A stretch of DNA of 64,000 nucleotides. Source: Spodoptera frugiperda. Its lineage: Eukaryota; Arthropoda; Insecta; Lepidoptera; Noctuidae. Where the stretch lies: the NCBI RefSeq assembly GCF_023101765.2, contig NC_064226.1, positions 7,122,001 through 7,186,000 on the forward strand. The letters are read 5' to 3'. Positions within the stretch are counted from its first letter, which is position 1. Each line of letters opens with the position of its first letter. Below are positions 1-12,722 of the stretch, in pieces. A model generated the notes under the pieces. That model made no database searches and had not been told where the DNA came from. It worked only from the letters and a program-made list of their open reading frames with translations. The translations under genes and the position numbers were made by a program.

Positions 1-1455
1 TATTCCGTTAAGAGGATTCCCAAAGCTGTAAATTGCGTGCGCGAAATATTTACGAGACAGGCTTTCGCGGCATTACAACGACTATGTGCATACATTTCGC
101 AGCGCGCTTGTTGCAAAAATGCAACAACATGGACCGGCTATTGCATTAACAATCCGCCACCAACTAGATAACTGCGCTGTTTATTGCCCATGACGCTTTA
201 GTGCGAGTTTGCACCAATTGGCACTTACCTTTACGATAAATTCAGTTAATAACTTTACAGGACTATCGCCGGTGAGCAGTGCCGAAACAATTTCAAAAAA
301 TCTAGTTCATTTTTCGTGCCATTTCAATGCGCTTTCCGCGTTTCATTAGTTAAATAATAAATTCTTACTAATAAAAGCTAATATCATCTGCATACGCTAT
401 TACCAACACACGAACGAACTCGTGAAAGCTTGCAAAAAGAAAATGGTTTGGAATAAAAAAAAACCTTCAGATTTTTCTGTTTTTACACTAGTCTCGCTGC
501 AGCAAGAGTACGGTCAGTGAAAAAAGGTGAAACAAAAACGATTCGGCTAACCGCCAAGCGTTAATAAATTCTTCGAATTTGCGGAGAGAGGGCTGCGCTG
601 CGGAAAACGCTGTGTCCGAGCACGGCCGGCTGTCCGCCAACACTGGCACACAGGACACACCACAGCACTACCATTTAAAAATGCACGTTTCACATTTTAC
701 TCCTTTTTGGAATGTGGTATAAACATTCCTTCTTACAAACAAGCCTTAAAAATATTGTTTAATTAAAAAAACAGTAAGTCGGAGGCAAGTAGGTACCCTC
801 CTACATTGTTTAAGCTCACGTTGCTTCTTTTCCGATACCTAGTTACATACATATTTCTAAAATCATTTTACTTTCACTAAATATCAATTTCGATGCGACG
901 AGGCATACCTATTATAATAACGTTCTCAAATTTTGCATCTCTTATGGCTTCTTTGCTTCTCAACTCTCTTTAATCCTAAATATCTTGCCCTCCAGCCAAC
1001 ACTGAGCGCCGTCACTGAGATTTGTTCTATCAGTTTTAAGATAACCAACACCCACTTTCGTAACGCAATAACTCAAAAGCAAGTTTGTAGCATATTTGAA
1101 ACTTATTAAACAACTGTTTAATGAGCGCTATAAAAAGCTACAATAAACCTTCAGTGTCGAAGCAATCATCTTTAATATCTTCTACTTTACCATTAGAAAC
1201 TGTCCAACTTTAATGAGACCTGTCAATTTTGTTCCTCTTGCGGCGGCGTCAAAAGATCACAGATTAAGCCCAGGAAATCTGCTCTCATTTCCTATTAAAT
1301 CAGGGCATCGATTAAATTTAAAACTTCATAAGAATCGTCTTGGATTCACAGAGTATGGAAACAATTTTTAATTAAAATTTTAAGCTGTCAATTCTGTTCA
1401 GTTTACTCCGAAATTATTCTATGGATGCAGTTAATCTGCTGTTATCCTTTCCAGG
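1..1455. other. AT-rich non-coding stretch, no gene seen
   Basis: No reading frame or splice-bounded exon is convincing here. A GC-richer patch at about 570-660 stands out from the AT-rich surroundings and could be a promoter or 5' untranslated exon of a gene outside the window, but nothing confirms that. Confidence 0.4.
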
Positions 1456-1459
1456 TTAT

Positions 1460-1800
1460 AATGGGTGATTTTTTTGATGTTAGGATTTTCATGCATCAGT
1501 ATTTGACAGATCACGCGGGATTTCAGACATGGTGTCAAAGAGAAAGATGCTCAGTATGCTTTGACATTTCATCATGAATAGACTTACTAACGAGCAACGC
1601 TTGCAAATCATTGAATTTTATTACCAAAATCAGTGTTACTTTACGCCCGATTTATGGTCTACATAATCGACCAAGTGAGCAAACAATTAATGCGATTGTG
1701 ACCAAGTTTCGCACTCAGTTTACTTTATTGGACATTAAACCAACCACACGAATGCGTACAGTGCATACAGAAGAGAATAGTGAAAAAGTTATTTGCTTCA
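1460..1800 (+). mobile_element. Degenerate Tc1/mariner-like transposon, 5' part
   Basis: A start codon at 1574 opens a frame beginning MNRLTNEQRLQIIEFYYQNQ, which I recognise as the N-terminal helix-turn-helix start of an insect mariner-type (IS630/Tc1/mariner) transposase. That frame soon hits a stop. Homology resumes in another frame (HNRPSEQTINAIVTKF, then TQFTLLDIKP and RTEEN-like residues) up to about 1790, so the copy carries at least one frameshift and is cut off well short of a full transposase of roughly 340 residues. The untranslated leader from about 1460 fits the element's 5' end. It is a dead fragment. Superfamily is fairly sure, exact family not. Confidence 0.6.
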
Positions 1801-2149
1801 TATAGTTGGTAATAAAGCAAGACGAGTCAGAGACAAAAGGATTTTTATTGAATTGGTTTTTAGTATCTACCATTTATGTGAGCAGGCCTAGCAGTTTGTG
1901 TAAGCAAATAGCCTCGATACAACGGGTAATTAAATAAGAAATAGATCTTTCAATAATTTTAATGTTCATTGTAGTTCATAAGCATCTTATTACGCCTTTC
2001 GTTATGACGACAATGGTCTTGTTACTTGTCATAAGTGATACAGACATTCTATGATACAGACTACAGTTGTTGAGATAACATCGTTTTTACAACTTTTAGA
2101 AAATTCCATTATGGGCGCATTACCTAACATGCAAGTTCAATGCACATAA

Positions 2150-2272
2150 CATCGAGTCAAGGAACAACAAATTGTGGATCACACGAGTTTTGTGGGGGAA
2201 TCGAACCCGCGACACGTCTTGCCGCCACGCCGGTTGCCCATCTACAGCGCTAACCGTAGTTCCGTTAATTTA
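2150..2272 (-). mobile_element. Truncated tRNA-derived SINE
   Basis: On the minus strand the segment shows a B-box-like GGGTTCGATTCCC and the downstream body seen in the fuller copies at 12.07, 29.73 and 63.6 kb (for example the AACAACAAATTGTGGATCACA segment read on plus). The outer body and A-rich tail are missing. Confidence 0.5.
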
Positions 2273-2279
2273 GTCACAG

Positions 2280-3223
2280 GGCATAAAGCTTTGCTTGATT
2301 AGAACACTTGATAAGATTTTAATTTCCTATCTGTACAATGCTTTAGGTTTCAATCCAATCATTGTAAGTTAATGAAACTGGGCACAATGTCACATTTTAG
2401 AAATTCTGCTATTATTGTCAAACCAAATATTAAAAACCAAAGTATTATAAAGCTCGATTTATTTATCAACAATTACATCATATATTCTAATCACAGGATT
2501 ATCAAATTACATTCAATCAAAATATTCTATCAATCACAATACAATTATACAAACTTATCTTAAAAATATCAATACAAAGAATTACATGTCCGAAAATTTA
2601 TATACTGTCATAATCGTGGAAATACAAGTATCTTACTATAGTCCTGTGAATAATTAGAATATATTATTCTAGTATCTTTACATCAGATTAAAATACGGTG
2701 ATTCGGGTGTATTATTCAATGTCACTTATCAATTTATTGCTTCAATATTGTCAGGCTTGTGGTCTAAAACGAAATAATATTATGCTACGTAAAATCTACA
2801 TATTTGTTACTTCTGCGTGAAAACCACCATGTTTATAATCAGAATCAAATATAATGAGGAGATTTTACAAATCTCAATAAATTAAAACGTCACAATAATA
2901 GCAAGTTACAATGTCTGTTGCTTCTACACCTTACATACACACTTCATTGGCGACGAAGACATACATATAAAACAAGATTACTGTTCAAGATATTGGAAAA
3001 TATAAATACACATAATTACCTCGTCAACAACATTTAATTAGTCTCATTATTACAAAGTTACGTCTAAAAATTAAACTATATCTAAATTAAAACTAGCAAC
3101 AAACCAGGTACCTAAAACAAACCTTATATCAAATTCAGTCCGCCGTCACAGAACACTGCTTACAAAACGTAGTCAAAACACGACTTGCCACAATATACTG
3201 CGACAATACAATACTAGTATGGC
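2280..3223. other. Intergenic / cyclin B 3' region
   Basis: AT-rich sequence downstream of the cyclin B stop codon. It probably contains that gene's 3' untranslated region. I found no coding exon. Confidence 0.4.
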
Positions 3224-6200
3224 TTAGGAACTCGATGGGATCTTGGCCAGTTCATAGATTGCTTCTCCTCTCAGTTGGTGTAGGCTGGATACTTTAGCTA
3301 ATGATGTGTCCAAGTACTTGTTATATACAGCCTTATATCTAGAGTTATCTATATTGACGACGATTTTGGCAAGTTTCCTAATGATAGGGTCAATGTGTTC
3401 GAGGCTATATCCTGAGTAGTACGACAGTGTTGGTGTCCACACCTCTTCAAGCTTCTTGCCCGACAGCAGGTGCAGAGAGAGGCAGATGGCGGCCGCAGCT
3501 AGTTCTGACGGTCTGTAGTGCGCCATTGTATACTCCACAAGGCTGAGGTCTACTAAATATTTGGCTAAATGATGATTTTTGGATGTCCCATGAGCTGCTT
3601 TCACAAACCTAAAAAAAGATAAAACTAAGTTAGAACCTCAAAGGCCAGTTACAAAGTTTTCAAGTTAGCTTTAAATTTATTAAACCCAGTCCAATTTTTT
3701 TAAGTACAAAGTCTATCCAAAATAACTTACCTCCTCAAGAAGCTAAGTGGAATAGGTCTAGCCAGGCAGAAGCCTAGTTTAGACATGATTTCCCTCTCAC
3801 ACTGGAACACGTCAGCTTTGGTGTACGCGTGGTCAGTCACATACACAAAGTCGCCGACATCAGGAGCGTAGATCTCTTCGTACTTGCTGGCTATGAACAT
3901 CGCCGTCACGCCGACGAGCTGTAGCTGATTCCGTTGAACGTTTGGTACCGCCTGTAACGTAAAATGGAGTATGAATGTTTGTCACTCTCTCAAGTCAAAA
4001 CAACTGAAGGGATTGGGATGAAATTTTGAACAGGAGTAGATAATAGATTATACTCTGGAATAACACATAGGCTACTTTTTATTCCACATAAACACGGGCG
4101 AAGACGCTGGCAGAAGCTAGTAATAATAATAATGTTTATAAAGCCGCCAACATTGATTAAAATATAATAACATAAGAGCTATGATAAAATTAAATATGTA
4201 GTGTCAAATGAAAAACATCCTTTTTTCTATACTGATTTACATTACCTAACAAACTTAATTTAAATTCAGAAATTGTAACAAAGTATTAAGTCAAATTTGT
4301 TTACCTGTAAGTATCGGTCAATGATTCCAACAGTCAAGTGGAATGTCTCCAGCACCAGAGAAAACTGCCTCTGTACTTCTACCAGCCAGTCAATAAGAGT
4401 TGCCCTCATCTTCCCAGTTATTACAGTCTGGAAGAAAATCACAACAAATTAAGTATTACAAATATAGATGAAATGGTATGTAAATATTAATAATATATAT
4501 AACTTCTTAAAAAAGCTTGAGTATCTCAATTGGGATGCTGTAATATTATGTCTTGGAGTATAAAATTATCAAGCATACACTCCCTGAATTAGACTTATGA
4601 TTGCATGATTGCAATTATTATCAGATAGTTACTGAGACTTTTAAAATAGTTAGCCTAGTGAGTAATGAAGTGGGATTAAATCATTTATCTGTTACTGCTG
4701 AACATTATACATGTTAATTGAGATACATGGAATACAAACCTGTTTCCTCAAATGGTCTACTTCAATAGGATACTTAATCTCCAACTCAGTCAGATAGTTG
4801 TAGATATCCTTAATGTAGATGGACATAAGCAGGGGACTGTTGTTGTCTCCAGCATCAATGTCTTCTATATCCTCAGGCAGTTGCGGGGTATCATTCAAGT
4901 CAGAGTTCAATAAGGCCGCATAGCTTTCAACCTTCTTCTTGTCTATGATTGAAGTCTTCTCATAAGCCTCTTCTAATTTCAATTTCCCGAGTGATTCAGT
5001 AGATTCCTTGAGAATTGGCTTCAATGCTTTGATTTCTTTGTTTTCCTTTAGCGTTGGCAGCTTGGATGATTTCTTAGCTTCTTGCAACTTCTTAGTTTGA
5101 ATGTAAATGTTTATTGATTCCTTGACCACAGTTGGTTTGTTCTGGGCGTCTTTCAAGATTGCCTGTGGACACATTTTTAATTTAGAGAAATTAACTTCCG
5201 TTAGATACTCAAAAATATATATGAAATAAAACTGAATTATGTCATCTGCTAGTAGCAATAAATAATTAATGTTAGATATTATGTTATCACTGAACAAGTT
5301 TTGTTACATGATACAAAAAACAGCGACATTGTATGTTGACATCGACACAATTTTGTCCCAGTCTTACTGATAACTAAAATGGTGCAATATTAGGATAGAA
5401 TAATATTATTGAATTTAAGACATGTTTCTACATGTACCATAATTTTGAAAAGTGTTAAGTGCAGTGTAATGTTTACCCATAACTTTATTATTTAAAAGTT
5501 TATTAATTTGAATCCACTCTATTAATCAATAAACAAGAGATTTTGGAACATAATCTGCAAATAGAATAAAATAAAATGCTAACTTACCCGGTTGCGAGCT
5601 GCAGCTCTGACAGCAAGACCAGCAGTGCTTTCCTCACGGCGCAGTGGAGGTCTGGATGACGGCTGCACCACAGGCGCCGCTTTAACAGCCAAACCAGTGT
5701 CCACCTTCGACTGAACATGGCTATAATTGCTGAAAAGTAAGAAAAAATTACATCTACCTACTAAAACATAAATTATTTTATTGTTCAAGATAATTAAGAA
5801 ATACAATGTAATACAACAATAACAACCCAACTCTATGAAAATCAATAGTTCTGGTTTTAAAAATATCGTTACAAATAACACCATGCAGGGCACAATGACC
5901 AGCTGATTATAATAATAATATTGTATAGTGGGTAACTGAATTTTTACCTTCTTAGAACAGCCCGATTTAGCGTAGCTTTCTTCTCAAACTCTGCAGCAGC
6001 AACAGCAACTTTACCACCGATCTCACGATGAGTTTGAACGTTGGTGTTTATATCCCCCAACGCTCCACGCACAGTCAAACCTTGCTTTTTAGCAGGAATC
6101 GCCACATTCGCTTTGCCTTTTATATTAGCATAAATATTTTCCTGGTCCTGGATCTGCGCCTAATAGAAAGAAACCAATAACATTCATTTAAATCAGCATT

Positions 6201-6277
6201 TGGTTATAAGTTAACAATTAAATAACGACAATTCATTTGATTGGTACCGTTCGGTGTCTTCTCATCTGAATCTCCAT
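3224..6277 (-). CDS. CycB: G2/mitotic-specific cyclin B
   Basis: B-type cyclin, the regulatory partner of Cdk1 for entry into mitosis. Seven minus-strand exons join in phase with GT-AG borders: 6277-6248, 6159-5948, 5729-5588, 5162-4740, 4427-4305, 3951-3731 and 3608-3224, giving 511 residues. A destruction box RGALGDIN lies at residues 41-48 for APC/C-dependent degradation. The middle is Lys-rich and low-complexity. The cyclin fold begins near residue 245 (SIYIKDIYNYL) and includes the diagnostic MRATLIDWLVEVQ (about 276-288) and the cyclin-box helix MFIASKYEEIYAPD. The C-terminal cyclin fold is in the last exon, ending in ELAKIPSSS. The length suits insect cyclin B. The start is the first ATG upstream of an in-phase donor and gives MEIQMRRHRT. 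The gene is head to head with guanylate kinase. All key motifs are present and I see no break. Confidence 0.95.
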
Positions 6278-6476
6278 TTTAATGTTTTTTCTTGATTAAC
6301 TTGTCTACAGATTAATAACAAATCCACCAACTGATATTATCCTGGCACAGTCGTTATATTTCACCCAGCTGTGCCACTGTTATCCAAAACTCTTGATATA
6401 TCAATTTTTGCTACGCTTGCTCAACTCCGCTCAAAAATAACGGCTGATAATTCAAAGACCAAAACAGTTTGCTACT

Positions 6477-6506
6477 ATTGGCTAAAGTTTTCTTAGTTCT
6501 GATTGG
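6477..6506 (-). promoter_or_regulatory. Two CCAAT boxes upstream of cyclin B
   Basis: Two ATTGG pentamers on the plus strand (6477-6481 and 6502-6506) read as CCAAT on the cyclin B strand, 200-230 bp upstream of its ATG. Tandem CCAAT boxes bound by NF-Y are a known feature of mitotic cyclin promoters in animals. Assignment to this promoter is inference, and the 25-bp spacing is a little short of the classical one. Confidence 0.35.
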
Positions 6507-6509
6507 CTC

Positions 6510-7409
6510 ACAACTACCAACCGGAAGTCATATTGATTACTGATATAATTGATTAATAAATTCAGCAACTTCAGCACAAAATTATTAATTTATTATTCTT
6601 ATGTTTTAATTAAATTAAACAAAAATTCCATTATATTTCGGTAAAAATGTAATACATCTTTACTGACAAATATACATTTACAATTTGACCAATATCCGTT
6701 TTCATTCTGTTTATTGTCTATGCTGGTTCGGATGGTATTCTCAACATGCTTACAAATCTATCAAAGGAACAATTAATCAGAATTCCCATTATTGTATTTT
6801 ATGTTTATTTAAAATATTAGTCACAGGAATAAATTATATACAATTACAATTTTATCAAGCATAGACATCTATCGTCCTGTTTTTTTTATTATAGCATGAA
6901 CGTTCCATTCTTCAATTTATCCATAAAAAATGTTGTTATCGTGATAGATTTAGTTTTTTATAATGCATTATATATTGAGATAGCGAAAGTTATTAACTGT
7001 AACCATTTAACAATTTATTTATGTCAAATATTCTATTCTTGCTATACGGCTATTGTTTTATTTAATATTGTCGCTATTTTCTTTTCATTTACTTCGTTTC
7101 ACGCTACTGTGTTTGACTTTTGACAATCAAGTGGACGTCAAAATTTCAGAATTTCAGAACACATAAGTAAAGAACTCGTTGCGCGATAAATGTGAGCATT
7201 GTGAGCACAGATTTTGTTCCATTTAACTATTAAATTATAAACGGGTCAATTAGCCATCAAAACCTATTTAAATTCACATTTAGTTAAATTTACCAAGACG
7301 ATTCTATTCAGATGTAAGATCATCTTTAACATATCCATTCAACATTAACCTATGCGGCTTTTGTAATAATCATTAATTTTATTAAATTTTGTTCTTAGTT
7401 TTATCAAGA
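6510..7409. other. Divergent intergenic region, cyclin B / guanylate kinase
   Basis: About 1.1 kb separates the two opposed start codons. It must hold both promoters unless guanylate kinase has a distant 5' exon; a possible acceptor (TTCTTAG) just before its ATG makes a non-coding first exon plausible. No coding exon is visible. Confidence 0.45.
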
Positions 7410-10267
7410 ATGGTGCAGAAAGGTCCTCGTCCTTTGGTGCTGTGCGGACCCTCGGGGTCTGGCAAGAGTACTTTGTTGAAGCGTCTTCTGAAAGAATTCC
7501 CGGATAAATTTGGCTTCAGTGTGTCACATACTACAAGGAATCCACGTCCAGGCGAGAAAGATGGTGTGCACTACCACTTTACTACCAAAGAGGAAATGAG
7601 CGCGGCTATAGGTCGAGGAGAGTTCATAGAAAACGCCACTTTCAGTGGCAACATGTATGGAACAAGGTAAATTAATTTGTTTTGTGAAGAATCTGAGTTG
7701 GCCATGTGCTTGTTGTTTTGGGCGTATTGGCATATTGCCAAAAACGAGGTGTTCTTATTCATAAAGTCATTGTTTTGTTTCATGATTTTTTTGATATTCT
7801 GCTATATTTTTTAAATTAATATCATGCTTTAAGTTGCATTCAAACTTGTATGTGTGATGTATAAGTCAGGAGACCATGATCTATGTTTACCCTCATTATA
7901 TGTGCTTGACCTACTAACCAAAGCTATTTTGAAACTTTCAGTAAACAAGCCGTCAATGATGTGCAATGTAGTGGAAGAATCTGTGTGTTGGATATTGAAA
8001 TCGAGGGTGTTAAACAAGTGAAGAAAACTGATCTCAACCCACTGCTGGTCTTTGTGATGCCACCTTCCATTGAGGAGTTGGAGAGGCGACTCCGTGCACG
8101 CAACACTGAGGAGGAAGAAGCTTTGAAGAAGAGGTTGGATACTGCTCGCAAAGAAATCTTATTTGGTAAGTAAAAGTACATATCATTATAATTCAATAAT
8201 TAAATTCTATTCAGGAAAGTAAGTGTAGCATACTGAGCTTTGATACTAATACTTATTCAATTCAGCACCTTGAAACACGTAATTTTTAAGTGTTACATTC
8301 TGTAGCAGTGTTGATAAAAGATCAATAAAGTGCACCACTCTAATTGGATTTACTTGTTACTGCTACACACTTCTCTTGTTTACATAAGTAGTTATTTGTG
8401 TTTTTAACAATAATGCAATATATTGAATAAGACAAAATAAAAATAATTCTAATTTCTCACATAACTAGGTACTGATAAACAATTTTATCAATAACTAGCT
8501 ACTTCTGTGCGATGTATACCCTCTCTGCTTAGCTCCTTTTGATAGTAGCATGATGTTTGAAAACCCTTAATGTTCCTCGATTAATGGACTATCCAATACA
8601 AAAATATTTTTTTCAAATCAAACTAGTAGTTGCGGTAATTAGCACCCTCTAATAATAGTATGAGATTAACAACATATTGTTTTCAAAGAAAATAAATAAC
8701 AGTTACTTACGCAATTTTTGTTAATATCAACACAGTAATATGTTTACAATGAGTGTTAAAAATATAACAGATCTGATGCAATGATTACAGGTCAGGAGCC
8801 AGGAAATTTCCACATCATAATTCTGAATGATAATCTGGACAAGGCATATTCAGAACTGCGTGATTTCATTTCTCAAAACATGGAAGAAAAGGAGCGAGGT
8901 ATGTTGATTTTGTATAATAATAGTACCTATTCAGAGAGTGTGCATTTTGTCCCCCTTATATGTATAGCTAGATTTCATTATTATTATTAAAATTAAATGT
9001 CTCTTGGTAGTTATTTTACGTAAATAGTAGAGATGCGCCGAATGTACGTTCAACTGAATACGGCCGAACATTCAGTCCAAAATGTACCGAACCGAATATT
9101 CGACCCAATCATTCGGTTCAATTCTACGATATTAACAGGTTTGTTTACATATACAGAAACTACCTGCCCCTGTCCCAGTCCCGGTCCATGTCCAAATGAG
9201 ACCCGGGGATCAGAATGACTATGCCCGAAAAATAAGTTTTTAAGTAAAGCAAGTTTCTCAAGCTATGTAGAGTAAATTACACTTTGATCATGACAGTGTA
9301 TTTTTATATGTAGTTTTTTTTTTATTTACAACTATGATTAATTTTCATTTAATTATACAATTCAGCCAAATCATTTGAATATTATCATATATGCCAAATG
9401 TACCGAATACGAAATTCAGCCGAACATTCGGCGTATCTCTAATAAATAGTTACATGTCTGTGTATTTGCCTGTTTATATATCATGTATCTGTGTGTATCA
9501 TATTAAGAGGATAATGAATGAAATAATAACAAATGGGGTTGACAACACATTCATGGATTATTATCTCTAAGTAAAGTATTTAAAAAAGCAGCAACAGGAA
9601 AGAACTCAAATATTTCTACTTTATAGTTTCATGCCAGTACCATTCGCTTATCAAAATTTGTTTCAAAATTTATAAAATATGCTTGATTGTACTCAAATCT
9701 ACAAGTTGAAACTGTTATCATATTTTTCAGTATGGTGACATTATCAGAAGAGGTAATCAGAAATATTAATTAACTAACAAAGCAAATAGAGTGCTTTATC
9801 AATTAACCTCTTCATGAAGTAACCAGATAACATATTACAGATAGGGATACTATCAAATAGTTATGAATTCACATGTAATAGATAGGTATAGAACATTTTT
9901 TCATATAGCCAAGTTAAACTGTAATGTAATAACAATCTTTTGTGAAATACTTTATTCATGAAATTGTATATTGAAAGTCTGAGCTTTTAATTATGCTGTA
10001 ATCACTATTTTATGAATGCAATGCTTTTGATGATTTTTGTTTGCAAATTATTGACTTGTTGATATGCAAAAAAAGTTATTATTTCTTATACTATCTTTAT
10101 TTTTAACAAAGTTTTGAAGTGAAAGGGTGACCACCAGATAAGTTCCCGCTATTTTAACATTCATAGACTATAACATGTGTTGTGTTGTTTTTTTTTGACG
10201 TGTGTTTATAACCCAACTAACATTATTCCTCACAGATGCGGAGGGAGACTCTCAGGCAGACAAGTGA
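7410..10267 (+). CDS. Guanylate kinase
   Basis: Cytosolic guanylate kinase, converting GMP and ATP to GDP and ADP in purine nucleotide metabolism. Four plus-strand exons join in phase: 7410-7666, 7942-8165, 8791-8898 and 10236-10267, giving 206 residues, close to the usual ~200. The P-loop GPSGSGKST is at residues 13-21. The GMP-binding segment SHTTRNPRPGE is at about 39-49, and the family motif FIENATFSGNMYGTSK crosses the first junction. RICVLDIEIEGV and the lid-region RLRARNTEEEEALKKRL follow in exon 2, and EPGNFHIIILND in exon 3. The last exon adds only DAEGDSQADK. ATG at 7410 is the first in frame and matches where animal orthologues start. The intron before the last exon is about 1.3 kb and holds a MITE. 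No inactivating change is seen. Confidence 0.95.
9029..9442. mobile_element. MITE with inverted ends in a guanylate kinase intron
   Basis: The left end reads AGAGATGCGCCGAATGTACG and the right end is its imperfect inverse (CGAACATTCGGCGTATCTCT). Several internal copies of CCGAA(C/T)ATTCGG-like palindromes are present. The length is about 410 bp with no coding capacity. Confidence 0.6.
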
Positions 10268-12065
10268 ACAATCTGCATGAAGCATGATATTACCCCCCAA
10301 TGCATAATGAGCATACAATGATATCCTCATTTTATAATATTGTTAAATTGGTGTTAGTTGTGTGTTTAACACTAATATTTGGCCCCAATATACATATTGA
10401 AAACAAATCTATAAAAAAAACTACCTCCTATTAAATGTTTAAGTACCCAGTATTGTATTGCCATAAAATGGTGAAGTTTATTCAAAATGATAAGGTGTTT
10501 AGAAGTCACATGTTTATCGTGGTTGTTGTTCAAATTTATTAGATGTTATAAATGTTAGATGGCAATCACTTATGGCATATATTTTTACAAATTTTCAACA
10601 AAGTTGTGTCTTGATGTGTCTAGACTCATTTTGATTAGTGAGTATAATAATGCATATAATATTTTGATCATAAGAAGCTACAAAAGCTTCACTAAATAAA
10701 TTAGTAGAATTTTGAAAAAGAATCTTATTGTCTGTAATGTATGTGTATTATTACTATGTGGAATTGCTTTTACAAAGTCCCAAATTTTGCCATCCGCTTT
10801 GGATGGGTATGGTACCTAGCTAAAGCCTAGTCTAAGCTTACCATTTAGTTTTGTAAGTGTGTAGTTCAAATTTTAATGTTATTTATGTTAGTGAAACAAT
10901 TCCATTCTCAAATTTACCCATAAGCATTTATAATAATTATATAATTTTTGTGAATATTTGTAGCTTCATTGACATGATAGCTAGACTTTCTCAACATTCC
11001 ATAATAAGTCATTTAAAAAATGTAGTCTTGCGATAATTTATTACTTTAATAGACCCACCATCTTTTGTGCCAAATTTTATACAATTTGAGCTATTGTTTT
11101 CATTAAAAAAACTATCTTAAAACTAGCGTGCAATTTATTCTATAGATAAGATGTACTTAGAAACTTAGAAAAAGTAAACTTATCAATTATTAAATTCATG
11201 TAGTAAAAGGGCAATTATTCTCAGATTTATCGATTAAATTTTAAGTTTCAGAATATTTATAAAACTATTAAGTACATATGACTTAAATGCAATCGAACTT
11301 AAAAAATACCTACTTAAGTATGCCTAAAATACTAAAACTTTTTTAACGAGATATACTGCTTCCTACACATGAACTGCTTTATAATGATAATAATTTGGGC
11401 TTTACTTATAAGATTGTAACTCCCTGTAAACTGAAATCATTCATGTAAAATGTACAATAATTATATTTTTATATGTTTGCTTATAGCTGTTCTTCGAGGA
11501 TTCTGAAGAAAAGCAGAGCTGAGAGGTTCTTCTATATTTAAAGATATATATTTTTAGTACTATCGCTAATAAATACTCGTCTATTAGAATATAATATCAC
11601 CTTGAAATGATGATATACACTTTCTAAGAGCCAGCTTTTTAAAATATTTATTATTTTTTGAATGTATACTTTGAGGAATGCATTCTTATTGTTATATTTT
11701 TTTGGGGCTTTTTGTGTAACTACCAAACCATCTCCATATTTTTTGGTGTTCAATTTTAAACCATTCCAAGATACTAGCGTTGCTGTACTGCTATATATGA
11801 AATTATTGTGATTTGCATAATTTTGTTATTTATATACCTAACTACTATTTATTCCAAATAATGTGTTGCGTTTGCAATATTCTTATTTAACGCAAATTAT
11901 ATGTGTTAAGTGTTGTGAGAATAGCAATTAAAACTTATTTGAAATCATAATGCATTTTTTATTTTATTGACTGACTTCTAAACAGACGAAGTATTTTTGT
12001 CACTGAGAGATGTGTAAGCAGTGTTTAACCCATTTTGATGGTTATGACCACTGAATCTGTCATAT
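10268..12065. other. Guanylate kinase 3' region and intergenic
   Basis: AT-rich, without a convincing exon. It likely contains the guanylate kinase 3' untranslated region; the exact cleavage site cannot be told from sequence. Confidence 0.4.
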
Positions 12066-12256
12066 TTTTTAAAAAAACGTCGCCCCACTAGGATTTCCTC
12101 CTGTGTCGTGGGTGTGTTTACAAACATACAAGTTCACATACACCTCACACCCAGACCCGAAACAACAATTTGTGGATCACACAGTTGTTCCGTGCGGGAA
12201 TAACCCGTTGCGCGGCAGCCAGTTTCCCAGCCACCGCACCAACCGTGCAGTCATAA
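12066..12256 (-). mobile_element. tRNA-derived SINE, minus orientation
   Basis: Near full-length copy of the family best seen at 63.6 kb. Read on minus it starts with a tRNA-like head (A-box-like GGTTGGTGCGGTGGCTGGG), then a degraded B box, then a body with TGTGATCCACAAATTGTTG, and ends in an A-rich tail. Confidence 0.65.
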
Positions 12257-12722
12257 TGAAATGAAAATGAGTTAAGAAACTGTATCTCAAGACAATATTG
12301 TAGCTTCTCTAACATGTGAACTTGGGAACAAATACCATGTCACCTTAATGTGGTGATAATTTTAAATTTATTAGGAAGTGGCTGTTACTTCTAATTTAAA
12401 AATAGTTACTATTTTCAATGTCCTAAATATATTTATTTCAAGTCTCAGTATTCTATATCATCACACTTAATTCTAAGAAAAGATAACATTACAAGATATG
12501 TTTCTTTTATTGAAGATCAATAATAGTTAATTACTTATTGTAGACAATAGTGTCAAATTTTTCAAACAATATTAACCAATCATGATATCATTTCAAGAAA
12601 ATTATTCATTTTGAGCAATGTAATAATTCAAAAGTCACATGTCACAATAAACATAATAGTAAATATAAAACAATTTCAAAGTTTAAAGAATATTATACAG
12701 CATGCTTGCTGTTGGAATAAGT

